NCBI RefSeq assembly: GCF_014212135.1
Contig: NZ_JACJVQ010000019.1
Location: forward strand, 62,001 to 126,000
DNA: 64,000 nucleotides
Reading direction: 5' to 3'
From: Cohnella thailandensis
GTDB lineage: Bacteria; Bacillota; Bacilli; Paenibacillales; Paenibacillaceae
The position numbers and the translations under genes are program-made. The notes below the pieces were generated by a model. It saw only the letters and a list, made by a program, of their open reading frames with translations. It ran no database searches and was not told where the DNA came from. Below are positions 35,752-44,244 of the stretch, piece after piece (the first letter of the stretch is position 1; each line of letters opens with the position of its first letter).

Positions 35752-37251
35752 ATGAGTCAAGCAGTAGCAAAATTAAAACGCGGCCCCATCATGGTGGCTA
35801 TTATTCTCGGGGCGTTCGTTACCCTTCTGAACCAGACGCTCCTGAACGTGGCGTTGCCCAAGATCATGGCCGATCTGGAAATTACCACGAACACCGCCCA
35901 ATGGCTGACGACCGGCTTCATGCTCGTCAACGGCGTGTTGATTCCGCTTAGCGCTTATTTTATCGGCCGGTTTTCCACGAGACAGCTGTTCAATACGGCC
36001 ATGCTATTATTCTTGATAGGAACCGTATTTTGCGCCTTCGCGGGCAATTTCGAAGTCTTGATGGTCGGACGCGTCATCCAAGCGGCAGGCGCGGGCATCA
36101 TGATGCCGCTGATGTCGATCGTCGTCCTGACGATCTTCAAGGTGGAAGAACGCGGCAAGGCGATGGGGATGATGGGTGTCGCGATGATCTTCGCCCCGGC
36201 CGTCGGACCTACGCTGTCGGGATGGATCGTTCAGCATTATTCGTGGCATGTTCTGTTCTACATTATCATGCCTCTTGCCATTATCGCTCTCCTGTTCGGA
36301 CTTAAGTTTATGCAGAACGTCAACGAGCTTACCATGCCTAAGCTGAACAAGCTCGGCGTCGTTCTGTCGACGATCGGCTTCGGCGGCCTGCTGTACGGCT
36401 TCAGCGAAGCCGGCAACGGCGGCTGGGACAGCGCGGAGGTTATCGTAAGCCTCGGCGTGGGCGCGCTCGCGCTTATTCTGTTCATAGTCAAGGAACTGTT
36501 CAACAAGGTTCCGTTGCTCGAATTCCGCGTATTCAAGTACGACATGTACTCGCTCACGACCGTCATTAACATTCTGGTCACGATGGCCATGTATGCCGGG
36601 ATGATCCTGACTCCGATCTACATGCAGAACATCCTGGGCCTGACCCCTATGAAATCCGGTCTCGCCTTGCTGCCGGGCGCCATCCTGATGGGCATTATGT
36701 CTCCGGTTACGGGAGCGATCTTCGATAAGATCGGCGCTCGTTGGCTGTCCGTCGTGGGTCTGCTCATTACCGCCATCTCGACCTACGAATTTACCCAGCT
36801 TACGGTAGACACGTCGTACGCGCATATGATCCTTATCTATACGATCCGCATGTTCGGCATGTCGCTGCTCATGATGCCGGTGCAGACGGCGGGCATGAAC
36901 CAGCTGCCGCAGCGCCTCAACCCGCACGGCTCCGCGATGTCGCAGACGCTTCGTACGGTCGGCGGCGCTCTCGGTACGGCTTGGCTCGTTACGGTCTTCT
37001 CCAATAAGACCAAAGACGTCGCGACGGAGCTGGCGATCGCCGGGCAAGTCAATCCGGAAGACAAAGCGGCCATGCTCGACGTGACGAATCACGCGACGGT
37101 CAGCGGCATCAACCACGCCTTCGAATACGCCCTTTGGCTGACGATCGCGGCGCTCGCGCTTGCCTTCTTCATCCGGAAGACGAAGCCGGGCAAGGACTTT
37201 GCCGTGAGCCCGAACGCGAACGCCGAAGCTCCCAAAACGGCGAAAGCCTAA
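35752..37251 (+). CDS. DHA2-family MFS multidrug transporter (EmrB/QacA type, 14 TM)
   Basis: A 499-residue transporter with about 14 hydrophobic segments. It starts with IMVAIILGAFVTLLNQTLLNVALPKIM, the typical DHA2 first helix (motif D1-like NQTLLNVALP). The alternating-access motif C region is AVGPTLSGWIVQHYSWHVLF. QTAGMNQLPQRLNPHGSAMS in the second half is characteristic of the YhcA/LmrB group. Proton-driven export of drugs or metabolites is expected. The ribosome site GAGTGAGGTTAACCC couples it to marR. It ends before a terminator that also bounds the catabolic island to the right. Confidence 0.93.
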   Translation: MSQAVAKLKRGPIMVAIILGAFVTLLNQTLLNVALPKIMADLEITTNTAQWLTTGFMLVNGVLIPLSAYFIGRFSTRQLFNTAMLLFLIGTVFCAFAGNFEVLMVGRVIQAAGAGIMMPLMSIVVLTIFKVEERGKAMGMMGVAMIFAPAVGPTLSGWIVQHYSWHVLFYIIMPLAIIALLFGLKFMQNVNELTMPKLNKLGVVLSTIGFGGLLYGFSEAGNGGWDSAEVIVSLGVGALALILFIVKELFNKVPLLEFRVFKYDMYSLTTVINILVTMAMYAGMILTPIYMQNILGLTPMKSGLALLPGAILMGIMSPVTGAIFDKIGARWLSVVGLLITAISTYEFTQLTVDTSYAHMILIYTIRMFGMSLLMMPVQTAGMNQLPQRLNPHGSAMSQTLRTVGGALGTAWLVTVFSNKTKDVATELAIAGQVNPEDKAAMLDVTNHATVSGINHAFEYALWLTIAALALAFFIRKTKPGKDFAVSPNANAEAPKTAKA

Positions 37252-37288
37252 TACGCAACCGAATCTCAACCGAATAGTTTCGGCTTTA

Positions 37289-37337
37289 AGCCTCGTTTCT
37301 CGACCCTGTCCGACAGGGGGGAGAAACGGGGCTTTTT
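37289..37337 (+). terminator. Intrinsic terminator after the efflux gene
   Basis: 13-bp stem AGCCTCGTTTCTC (37289-37301) / GAGAAACGGGGCT (37321-37333), with an inner CCCTGTC/GACAGGG hairpin and TTTTT. Confidence 0.85.
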
Positions 37338-37546
37338 GCTGCGTTCGAAACGGACGGAGATAGGCAAGCCGAACCTCGCCGTATCTCCTCTTCGCCCCTT
37401 TGCTCCCTCGTCGAACACCCAAATGATTGGCGATTCCCTCCAAATTAGTGTCAATATATATAACATTAACTCCTGAAATTTACGTGCACGATAACCAACA
37501 AACCATTATTCGCGTTATTAAATCTAACAAAAACTCCTTCCTCTCA

Positions 37547-37733
37547 TTGAACCGATAAATTAGAAGCCTATACAATGGGTTCAAGGCTAACCTACAAAGG
37601 TTTAAAAGGCTGGCGAATACGAGCGATCGAACGAAGCCTTTCTTGAATCCGCGCTGTCAGGTTCGCTTTCATCCGGCGGAGGAAGACGAAGGATAGCGTC
37701 GATTCGGTCTTTGACGAAGAGGAGGTTACCTGT
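37547..37733 (+). promoter_or_regulatory. Promoter and structured leader of the catabolic operon
   Basis: TTGAAC (37547-37552) and TATACA (37569-37574, 16-base spacing) or TACAAT (37571-37576, 18) form the promoter. Just downstream the DNA folds as a three-way junction. The outer helix is GGGTTCAAG (37577) with CTTGAATCC (37642). Inside it are AACC/GGTT (37589, 37599) and AAAGGCT/AGCCTTT (37605, 37635). About 80 unstructured bases then lead to GAGGAGGTTACC. The 5' strand of the outer helix lies at or before the predicted transcription start, so either the true start is further upstream or the helix does not form. From 37338 to 37546 I see nothing else. Confidence 0.5.
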
Positions 37734-39161
37734 TTGGGAACGTTATTGATCCGCAACGCGAAGAACATCATCACGATGGACGGAGAGCGTCGCCGTTATC
37801 CGGGAGGCAGCTTGTACGCGGTCGACCAGCAGATCGTCGCGATAGGGTACGACTTGCCCTACGAGACCGCCGATACGGTGATCGACGCTCGCGACAAGAT
37901 CGTTTACCCCGGCCTTATCAACACTCATCACCACCTCTATCAGAATTTGACCCGCAACATTCCTTTCGTTCAGAAAACCGAGCTGTTCGATTGGCTCATC
38001 ACCCTTTACGACATCTGGCGCTGCTTGCGGCCGGAGGATATTTATACGAGCGCGGTCGTCGGTCTCGGAGAGCTGCTCAAGAGCGGCTGCACGACGGCGG
38101 CCGACCACTTCTATTGCTTCCCTAGCGGAATCAGCGGGGAGCTGATCGACGAGGAGATCCGCGCCGCGCGGGAGCTCGGAATCCGCTTCTTCCCGACGAG
38201 AGGCTCGATGAGCCTCGGCCGATCCAAGGGCGGTCTGCCCCCGGACGAAGTGTGCCAGACGGAGGATGTCATTCTCCGCGATTCGCGCCGGCTTATCGAG
38301 ACGTACCACGATCCGAAGCGGTTCGCGATGGTGCGCGTCGGCGTCGCTCCATGCTCTCCCTTCTCGATTACCGCCGACCTGCTGCGGGAATCGGCCGATC
38401 TGGCCAGAAGCTACGGCGTACGAATGCACACTCACCTTGCGGAGACCAAAGACGAGGACCGATTCTGTCTCGAGAAGCTCGGGATGCGCCCTCTGGAGTT
38501 CATGGAGCAGAACGGCTGGGTCGGCCATGACGTCTGGTACGCCCACGGGATTTACTTCAACGACGACGAGATCGGGCATCTAAGCACGCATCAATGCGGA
38601 GTCGCCCACTGCCCGACGAGCAACATGAAGATGGGCTCCGGCGTCATGCCGATCGTCAAAATGCTCGAGAAGGGCGTCAAGGTCGGGATGGGAGTGGACG
38701 GATCGGCTTCCAACGACGGCTCCAACATGCTGCTCGAGGTGAGAGTCGCTCACCTCCTGCACAATCTGATGCACGGAACGACGGCGCTCGGAGCGGAGGA
38801 TTGCCTGAACGTCGCCACGCGCGGATCGGCAAGGGTGCTCGGATGGGAAGACGACATCGGATCGCTCGAAGTCGGCAAGGCGGCCGACCTGTTCATGATC
38901 GATACGCGCCAGCTCGGCTTCGCCGGCGCTCTTCACGACGACGCGGCGCTGCCGGTGCTGACGGGCTTGTCCCAGACGGTCGACATGACGATCGTCGGCG
39001 GCAAGATCGTCGTCAAGGACGGCAAGCTCGTGAACGTGGACGAAGAGAAAGCGGCGCTCGCGGGCCAAGCGGCTTCGTTCCGATTGCTTAACGAAGCGGC
39101 GCTGAGAAGCAAGATCGACTACGGACGCATGCGCACCGAGAGGAGATATCCGAATTTCTAA
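37734..39161 (+). CDS. Amidohydrolase, 8-oxoguanine deaminase / hydroxydechloroatrazine hydrolase type
   Basis: A 475-residue metal-dependent deaminase or aminohydrolase. The metal motif HxH is in YPGLINTHHHLYQNLTR; other ligand regions are MHTHLAET, WYAHGIYF and VGMGVDGSASND. THHHLYQ followed by LFDWLITLYDIWRCL is the pattern of the 8-oxoguanine deaminase/AtzB branch, rather than guanine deaminase proper. It would hydrolyse an exocyclic amine from a purine, pterin or triazine ring. Start TTG, with GAGGAGGTTACCTG upstream. It is the first gene of the catabolic island; three more amidohydrolases follow at 40801, 46357 and 49479. The exact substrate is not predictable. Confidence 0.85.
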   Translation: MGTLLIRNAKNIITMDGERRRYPGGSLYAVDQQIVAIGYDLPYETADTVIDARDKIVYPGLINTHHHLYQNLTRNIPFVQKTELFDWLITLYDIWRCLRPEDIYTSAVVGLGELLKSGCTTAADHFYCFPSGISGELIDEEIRAARELGIRFFPTRGSMSLGRSKGGLPPDEVCQTEDVILRDSRRLIETYHDPKRFAMVRVGVAPCSPFSITADLLRESADLARSYGVRMHTHLAETKDEDRFCLEKLGMRPLEFMEQNGWVGHDVWYAHGIYFNDDEIGHLSTHQCGVAHCPTSNMKMGSGVMPIVKMLEKGVKVGMGVDGSASNDGSNMLLEVRVAHLLHNLMHGTTALGAEDCLNVATRGSARVLGWEDDIGSLEVGKAADLFMIDTRQLGFAGALHDDAALPVLTGLSQTVDMTIVGGKIVVKDGKLVNVDEEKAALAGQAASFRLLNEAALRSKIDYGRMRTERRYPNF

Positions 39162-39194
39162 GCGATGAGCGCCGGACAAGGAAGGAGGTAGGCC

Positions 39195-40037
39195 ATGTGT
39201 ACGATAGGAGCGCTCGTTATCGTTGATCCATCCGATCAGCTGCGCGTCTACGGCTTCAAGAACGCGGACAATCCTCCCGTCGGGTATTGGCATGGCGTGG
39301 CCGGCAGCGGGGACGGTTATTCCTCGCTCGCCTTCGGCCTACTGCCCCAGACGGGAATCAATTCGGGAATGAACGAGAAGGGGCTGCTGCTGATCAGTTC
39401 CTTCTTCGGGTTCAGTTCCGCGGATAAGGAGAAGAGGGACGGCTTCTGGCAAGGCGATCTCAGAGGCAAGGTGCAAGCGGAAGCGCTGGCCCGCTGCGCG
39501 ACGGCGGAAGAGGCGCTGGAGCTGATGCTCGAGCGCTTCGGCCAATCCGCGGAGATCAGCATCGGAGGCAGTCACGTCATCGTCGACAGGAGGGGCGGAT
39601 TGTACGTTTTCGAGCACAGCGAAGGCTATACCGCCTGGCAGGACGCGACCGCCCAAGGCTGGGCGGCGAGGAGCAACCAGTCGTTCGGCCTGTTCCGGGC
39701 CGAACAGGAGCTTCAGCACTCGGACGTCAGCAAGGATCGCGCGTTGAGGCTGGAGCGGGCGGAGTCGGTGCTGAGCGGGCTCGGGAACAAGAAGCTGGAC
39801 GCTTCGGAGGCGATCTCGGCGATCCAGTATCTGCTCCGCATGCACGAGAATGCGGATGGCAGCGCGATCGGCAGCGTCTGCGCGCACGGCGTGCTCAGCG
39901 GCCGGTCGAACGCGCCGCTGCCGCACGATACGGTAAGCGGGATGATCTGGGATTTGGCGGAAGCGGAAATGAAGTACACGCTTGGACAACCTTGCCGCAA
40001 CGAATGGAGACGGCTTGGATTTGGCGGAGAGGAGTGA
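39195..40037 (+). CDS. Ntn-hydrolase (C45/linear-amide hydrolase type)
   Basis: A 280-residue protein that starts directly with MCTIGALVI, so Cys2 becomes the N-terminal nucleophile after Met removal, as in choloylglycine/penicillin-acylase and carcinine-hydrolase relatives. GINSGMNEKGLLLISSFFG and GGSHVIVDRRGGLYVFEH are further family patterns, and QGWAARSNQSF corresponds to the conserved RTNH/RSNx region. It would cleave a linear C-N amide bond. In this operon it may act on a ring-opened, amide-bearing intermediate. No propeptide or signal sequence is present. Ribosome site GAAGGAGGTAGGCC. Confidence 0.8.
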   Translation: MCTIGALVIVDPSDQLRVYGFKNADNPPVGYWHGVAGSGDGYSSLAFGLLPQTGINSGMNEKGLLLISSFFGFSSADKEKRDGFWQGDLRGKVQAEALARCATAEEALELMLERFGQSAEISIGGSHVIVDRRGGLYVFEHSEGYTAWQDATAQGWAARSNQSFGLFRAEQELQHSDVSKDRALRLERAESVLSGLGNKKLDASEAISAIQYLLRMHENADGSAIGSVCAHGVLSGRSNAPLPHDTVSGMIWDLAEAEMKYTLGQPCRNEWRRLGFGGEE

Positions 40038-40041
40038 GCGC

Positions 40042-40779
40042 ATGTTCTCGTATCGAGGCAAGAAAGTGCTGATCGCGGGCGGCGCGTCGGGAATCGGAGC
40101 GGCGACGGTCAAGGCGTTCCGGGATGCGGGCGCCGAAGTCATGGTATTCGACATTGCCTTCAAGGAAGCGAGGGAGGAGGAAGGGCTGCTGGAATACCCG
40201 GTCGACCTGTCCGACTCCGCGCGGCTATCCGCCGCTTACGCCATGCTGAAGGAGCGTTGGGGAACGCTTGACGTGCTCGTCAACAATGCGGGAATCGAAT
40301 GCGTGGCCACGCTGGAGGAGACGACGGAGGAGGCTTGGGATCGCGTCATGGGCGTGAACCTGAAGAGCGTCTTCTTAAGCTGCAAAGAAGCCCTGCCGCT
40401 GCTTCGGGCGTCCGGAGGCAGCATCGTCAACACCGCTTCCCAGCTCGCTTTCGTAGGAGCTTCCTCCTTCACGGCTTATACGGCTTCCAAGGCGGCGGTC
40501 GTGAACTTCACGCGCAGTCTCGCCCTGGAGACGGCGAAGGACGGAGTCCGGGTGAACTGCGTCTGCCCGGGGGCGATCGACACGCCGCTCCTTCGAAGGC
40601 AGTTCGAAGGCAGAAGGGGGCCGCAGGGAACGATCGACAATCTGATCGGCATGCATCCGCTCGGCCGATTGGGCGATCCGTCCGAGATCGCCGGCTGCAT
40701 TCTTTTCCTCGCCAGTCCTCTGGCTTCCTTCGTCACCGGCAGCGCGATGCTCGCCGACGGCGGCTACACCATTCAATAA
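40042..40779 (+). CDS. Short-chain dehydrogenase/reductase
   Basis: A 245-residue classical SDR. Cofactor motif GGASGIG (residues ~11-17), NNAGIE for strand 4, the catalytic Ser in NTASQLAFVG and the Tyr-x3-Lys in AYTASKAAVV. PGAIDTPLLRR and ADGGYTIQ complete the fold. DIAF at the end of strand 2 suggests NAD rather than NADP. The ATG after GGAGAGGAGTGAGCGC, five bases beyond the preceding stop, is the start. It is tightly inside the operon, so it oxidises or reduces a pathway intermediate. Confidence 0.9.
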   Translation: MFSYRGKKVLIAGGASGIGAATVKAFRDAGAEVMVFDIAFKEAREEEGLLEYPVDLSDSARLSAAYAMLKERWGTLDVLVNNAGIECVATLEETTEEAWDRVMGVNLKSVFLSCKEALPLLRASGGSIVNTASQLAFVGASSFTAYTASKAAVVNFTRSLALETAKDGVRVNCVCPGAIDTPLLRRQFEGRRGPQGTIDNLIGMHPLGRLGDPSEIAGCILFLASPLASFVTGSAMLADGGYTIQ

Positions 40780-40800
40780 ACAAGTTGGGGGAGAACATCG

Positions 40801-42138
40801 ATGAACGACGGCTTGCTGATTACGGGCGGTACCGTCCTGACGGTGAACGAGACGAACGAAGTGATCGAAGTCGGGGCGGTGCTTATCGAGAAGGGGAAAA
40901 TCACCGACGTCGGAGAGGCATCCGCGCTCGAAGCGAAATATGCGAACGTAGAGAAGCTGGACGCGACGGGGCAGGTCGTCCTTCCGGGACTCGTCAACCT
41001 TCATTTGCACTCCGGCCTTATTCGCGGCACGGCGGAGGATCTGCCCGTCTTCGAATGGCTGACCAAATACGTGGACCCGAAGCACCGGGCGCTGACCGAC
41101 GAGCTGGCTTACGCGGCGGCGCGACTCAGCTATACGGAAGGGCTGCTCGCGGGAACGACCTGCGTCATGGACATGTACCGCTTCATGCACCGCTGCGCGG
41201 ACGCGGTGGAGCAGCTCGGCTTAAGGGCGACGCTGGCTCCCTACGTGGTCGACAAGCCGGGAATGGATTACTTCGAGTCGCTGGACAAAAATATCCGACT
41301 CGTCGAGGAGCGCAACAAGACGGCGAACGGAAGAATCCAAGTATGGTTCGCCCTGGAGCACCTGACCTATTGCACCGAGGAGGCGTACCGCCGCGCGGCG
41401 AAGCTGGCCGAGAAGTACGACACCGGCATTCATACGCACGGCGAGGAATCGATCGAGATGGCGCGCCGGCTGCATGCCGAGACCGGCCGGTGGCCGGTGG
41501 AGCTGTTCTACGATCGCGGCATCCTCGGGCCGAAGACGGTGCTGGCCCATTGCGTATGGCTGCAGGAATCGGAAATGGAATTGCTCGCGAAGACGGGAAC
41601 GTCCGTCGCTCACTGTCCGGTCAGCAACCTGAAGCTGGCGTCCGGCATCGCCCCGATCAAGGAGCTTCTGGATCTGGGGGTCAATGTCGGCATCGGAACC
41701 GACGGGGTGAAGGAGAACAACAACCTCGACATGCTCGAGGAGATGAAGTACGTGCCTCTTCTTCAGAAGGCCAGACTGCTCGACGCCACCGCCATTCCGG
41801 CGGAGATCGCGCTTCGAATGGCGACAATCGACGGAGCGAAGGCGCTCGGCCTGGACAAGGAGATCGGCTCGCTCGAGGCCGGCAAGAAGGCGGACCTGAT
41901 CGTCGTCGACTTCCGCAAGCATCACCTGACTCCGATCATTCGCGGCAAGTACAACAACGCGGTCAGCAACCTGGTCTATTCGGCCTCCGGCTCCGACGTC
42001 AGCCACGTGTTCGTCGACGGCAAACCCGTCGTAAGGGATCGCAAGCTGCTGACGGGAGACGCGGAAGCGATCCGCCTGGAGGCCCAAGAGGCCGCGGAAA
42101 AATTGTTCGAGCTAAGAGAACCGTTCATTCCTGTTTGA
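40801..42138 (+). CDS. Amidohydrolase, nucleobase/SAH-deaminase-like (second copy)
   Basis: A 445-residue amidohydrolase of the guanine deaminase/MTA-SAH deaminase/AtzB group. HxH motif LPGLVNLHLHSGLIRG, further ligands HTHGEESIEM and LAHCVWLQESE, and the metal Asp in GIGTDGVKENNN. LAHCPVSNLK-type stretch (here VAHCPVSNLKLASGIAPI) is typical. It shares the fold, but only moderate identity, with the proteins at 37734 and 49479, so different substrates are likely. GTTGGGGGAGAACATCG precedes the ATG. Confidence 0.87.
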   Translation: MNDGLLITGGTVLTVNETNEVIEVGAVLIEKGKITDVGEASALEAKYANVEKLDATGQVVLPGLVNLHLHSGLIRGTAEDLPVFEWLTKYVDPKHRALTDELAYAAARLSYTEGLLAGTTCVMDMYRFMHRCADAVEQLGLRATLAPYVVDKPGMDYFESLDKNIRLVEERNKTANGRIQVWFALEHLTYCTEEAYRRAAKLAEKYDTGIHTHGEESIEMARRLHAETGRWPVELFYDRGILGPKTVLAHCVWLQESEMELLAKTGTSVAHCPVSNLKLASGIAPIKELLDLGVNVGIGTDGVKENNNLDMLEEMKYVPLLQKARLLDATAIPAEIALRMATIDGAKALGLDKEIGSLEAGKKADLIVVDFRKHHLTPIIRGKYNNAVSNLVYSASGSDVSHVFVDGKPVVRDRKLLTGDAEAIRLEAQEAAEKLFELREPFIPV

Positions 42139-42193
42139 CGAAGTGCCAACGAGCATGAATCTGCCAACTACAGAAAAGAGGGAGGAACTATCC

Positions 42194-43411
42194 ATGTCCT
42201 ACAAGCCATCCGAAACCGTCGTCTCCATCCTGAACGATCTCGGCCCGTCGCTGATCGAATCGAAGGAAGCCCGTTCCATGCCGCCGGAGGTCTATATCTC
42301 GGAGGAGTTCTTCGAATTCGAGAAACACGCGATCTACGGCAAGAGCTGGCTGTGCGTCGGCCGCCAGGAGCAGGTGCCGAATCCGGGCGACTATTACTCG
42401 ATTACCGTCAACGACGATCCGCTTATCGTCACCCGCGACAAGAAGGGCGAGATCAACGTCATCTCGGCGGTATGCCAGCATCGCGGCCACCTCGTCGCCG
42501 AAGGCTCCGGCAATTGCAAAAACTTCCGCTGTCCGCTGCACTGGTGGACGTACGGGCTGGACGGGGAGCTGATCTCCGCTCCGGAGATGATCCGGATCGA
42601 GCCGTTCGATATTTTGCGCCATGACCACAGCCTCCCCCGGCTCAAGACGGAGATCTGGAACGGCTTCATCTTCATCAACTTCGACGAGAACGCCGAGCCG
42701 CTCGCTCCGACGCTGGCCAAGCTGGACGAGGAGATGAAGAACTACCGCCTGAACGATCTCGTGTCCATGCCGTTCGTCGACATCGACGATTGCGAGTGGA
42801 ACTGGAAAATCATGATCGAATCCTCGCTCGAGCCGTACCACACGAACTATCTGCACAAGGGTCCCCACGACTTCGCGCCAAGCCAGCTGGCCGGGTTCGT
42901 CGACTTCGACGAGGACGACGGCCAGATCATGCACCCGACGGGCTTCACGCATATGGACGCGGGCTTCTCCCCGGACATGACGGCGAACTTCCCGCCGATC
43001 TCGACGCTTACCCCCGAGCAGCGCCAGAAGATGACGATCGCTTCGGTTCCGCCGATGCTGACTCTCGGGCTGATGCCGGACCAAGTGTTCTGGAACATCA
43101 TCCTGCCGAAGGGTCCCGGCAAGATCTTGTTCCGGTCCGGCCTCATGTACCCGCCGGAGACGGTCGCCCTGCCGGACTTCGAGGAGCGCTACAAGCGGGC
43201 GAACGACAGCATTCAGGAGATCAACGAACAGGATCTCGCGGCGAACGCTTCCTTGCAGAAGGGGCTCAAGTCCCGGCTGTCGCGGCGCGGCCGTTACGCG
43301 GCTCTTGAGAGAACGCTGCCGCAGCTGAACAAGTGGCTGGCGAAGCGATACTTCACCTACGCGGAGCAGTTCGGCTATAAGCCGGAGTTCGCGCAGCCGG
43401 AGAAGGTGTGA
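42194..43411 (+). CDS. Rieske non-heme iron oxygenase, alpha subunit
   Basis: A 405-residue ring-hydroxylating or dealkylating oxygenase. The Rieske [2Fe-2S] ligands are Cys94 and His96 (CQHRGH) and Cys113 and His116 (CPLHWW). The catalytic-domain iron ligands include His216 and His221 in EPYHTNYLH. No beta subunit, ferredoxin or reductase gene is nearby, so electrons must come from a partner encoded elsewhere. The ATG (MSYKPSE) follows GAGGGAGGAACTATCC; an in-frame extension from 42143 lacks such a site. The alpha/beta hydrolase start overlaps its stop. The likely job is oxygenation or N-dealkylation that prepares ring cleavage of a heterocycle. Confidence 0.92.
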   Translation: MSYKPSETVVSILNDLGPSLIESKEARSMPPEVYISEEFFEFEKHAIYGKSWLCVGRQEQVPNPGDYYSITVNDDPLIVTRDKKGEINVISAVCQHRGHLVAEGSGNCKNFRCPLHWWTYGLDGELISAPEMIRIEPFDILRHDHSLPRLKTEIWNGFIFINFDENAEPLAPTLAKLDEEMKNYRLNDLVSMPFVDIDDCEWNWKIMIESSLEPYHTNYLHKGPHDFAPSQLAGFVDFDEDDGQIMHPTGFTHMDAGFSPDMTANFPPISTLTPEQRQKMTIASVPPMLTLGLMPDQVFWNIILPKGPGKILFRSGLMYPPETVALPDFEERYKRANDSIQEINEQDLAANASLQKGLKSRLSRRGRYAALERTLPQLNKWLAKRYFTYAEQFGYKPEFAQPEKV

Positions 43412-44226
43412 GCCCGATGGGAGGAACGGGCGAGATTCGAGACATCCGGGTAACGGGAGCGGCGGGCGAGCTTCGCCTGCTCGCGGCCGGCAACCCTCAA
43501 GGAAGGCCCGTTCTGTTCCTTCACGGGATAACGGAGAACGCGCAGGCTTTCGTTCCGATCATGCGGGAGCTGCCGGACGATCTGTACGTTCTGAGCCTCG
43601 ATCTGAGAGGGCGGGGACAATCCGTCAAGCCTTCCGCGGGCTACGGCGTGCTCGAATACGCGCAGGACCTTCTCTACGTCTGGAACCACTTCTCCGGCAA
43701 CGCCGAGAAGCCGGTGCTGGTCGGCCATTCCATGGGAGGGCGCGCGGCGTGCGCCTTCGCCGCGCTCTACCCGCAGCTGGTCGGCGCCGCCGTGCTTATC
43801 GATCCGCCGATCTCGGGACCGGGCCGCCCGGCTTTTCCGCTGCCGATCGGCCGGTTCCTGGAGCCGAAGCGGGCGCTGGAGGCGGGGGACATAGAGCGAT
43901 TCCGCTCCTACTACGCCGCTCCGGGCTTCGACTACGAACGCAAAGCCAATGAGCTGAGGGAATGCTCGGAGGAAGCGATCCTTCACTCGTACGAGGCGAT
44001 GAACCGCGATCCTTTTCACGCTTATTACCGAATGCTGAAGGTTCCGGCTTTGCTGATTACGGCGGGCGGGTCTCCCCTCATTCCTAAGGAAGCGGAAGAC
44101 GAGCTGAGGAGAATGAACCCGCTCGTGGCCGTCGTCCGTTACGAGGACGTCGGGCACGAGATTCACAAGCTGGCGCCGGAGCGCCTGACGCAAGAACTCA
44201 TCCGATACCTGACTTCATTGACCTAA
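43408..44226 (+). CDS. Alpha/beta hydrolase
   Basis: A 272-residue serine hydrolase. The oxyanion motif is FLHGITENAQ, the nucleophile elbow is GHSMGG, and the catalytic His is in YEDVGHEIHKL. The acid is probably in LITAGGSPLIPKEA or nearby. The fold resembles N-formylmaleamate deformylase and C-C or amide hydrolases of heterocycle catabolism. The start is GTG overlapping the Rieske gene stop by four bases, with an ATG three codons later as an alternative. Coupling to the oxygenase suggests it hydrolyses the oxygenation product. Confidence 0.88.
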   Translation: MSPMGGTGEIRDIRVTGAAGELRLLAAGNPQGRPVLFLHGITENAQAFVPIMRELPDDLYVLSLDLRGRGQSVKPSAGYGVLEYAQDLLYVWNHFSGNAEKPVLVGHSMGGRAACAFAALYPQLVGAAVLIDPPISGPGRPAFPLPIGRFLEPKRALEAGDIERFRSYYAAPGFDYERKANELRECSEEAILHSYEAMNRDPFHAYYRMLKVPALLITAGGSPLIPKEAEDELRRMNPLVAVVRYEDVGHEIHKLAPERLTQELIRYLTSLT

Positions 44227-44244
44227 CCCTGGAGGTGCGCAACC

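Noticed and set aside
36007-37443. 478-codon minus-strand frame over the efflux gene
   Set aside because: His/Arg/Asp-rich mirror frame opposite a clear 14-helix transporter, and it runs through the terminator.
37577-37655. Guanine/adenine riboswitch
   Set aside because: Three-way shape and genomic context fit, but the conserved junction and loop bases are not there.
40299-42158. 619-codon plus-strand frame across the SDR and amidohydrolase genes
   Set aside because: Different frame from two intact enzymes; Arg/Gly/Asp-rich translation with no domain.
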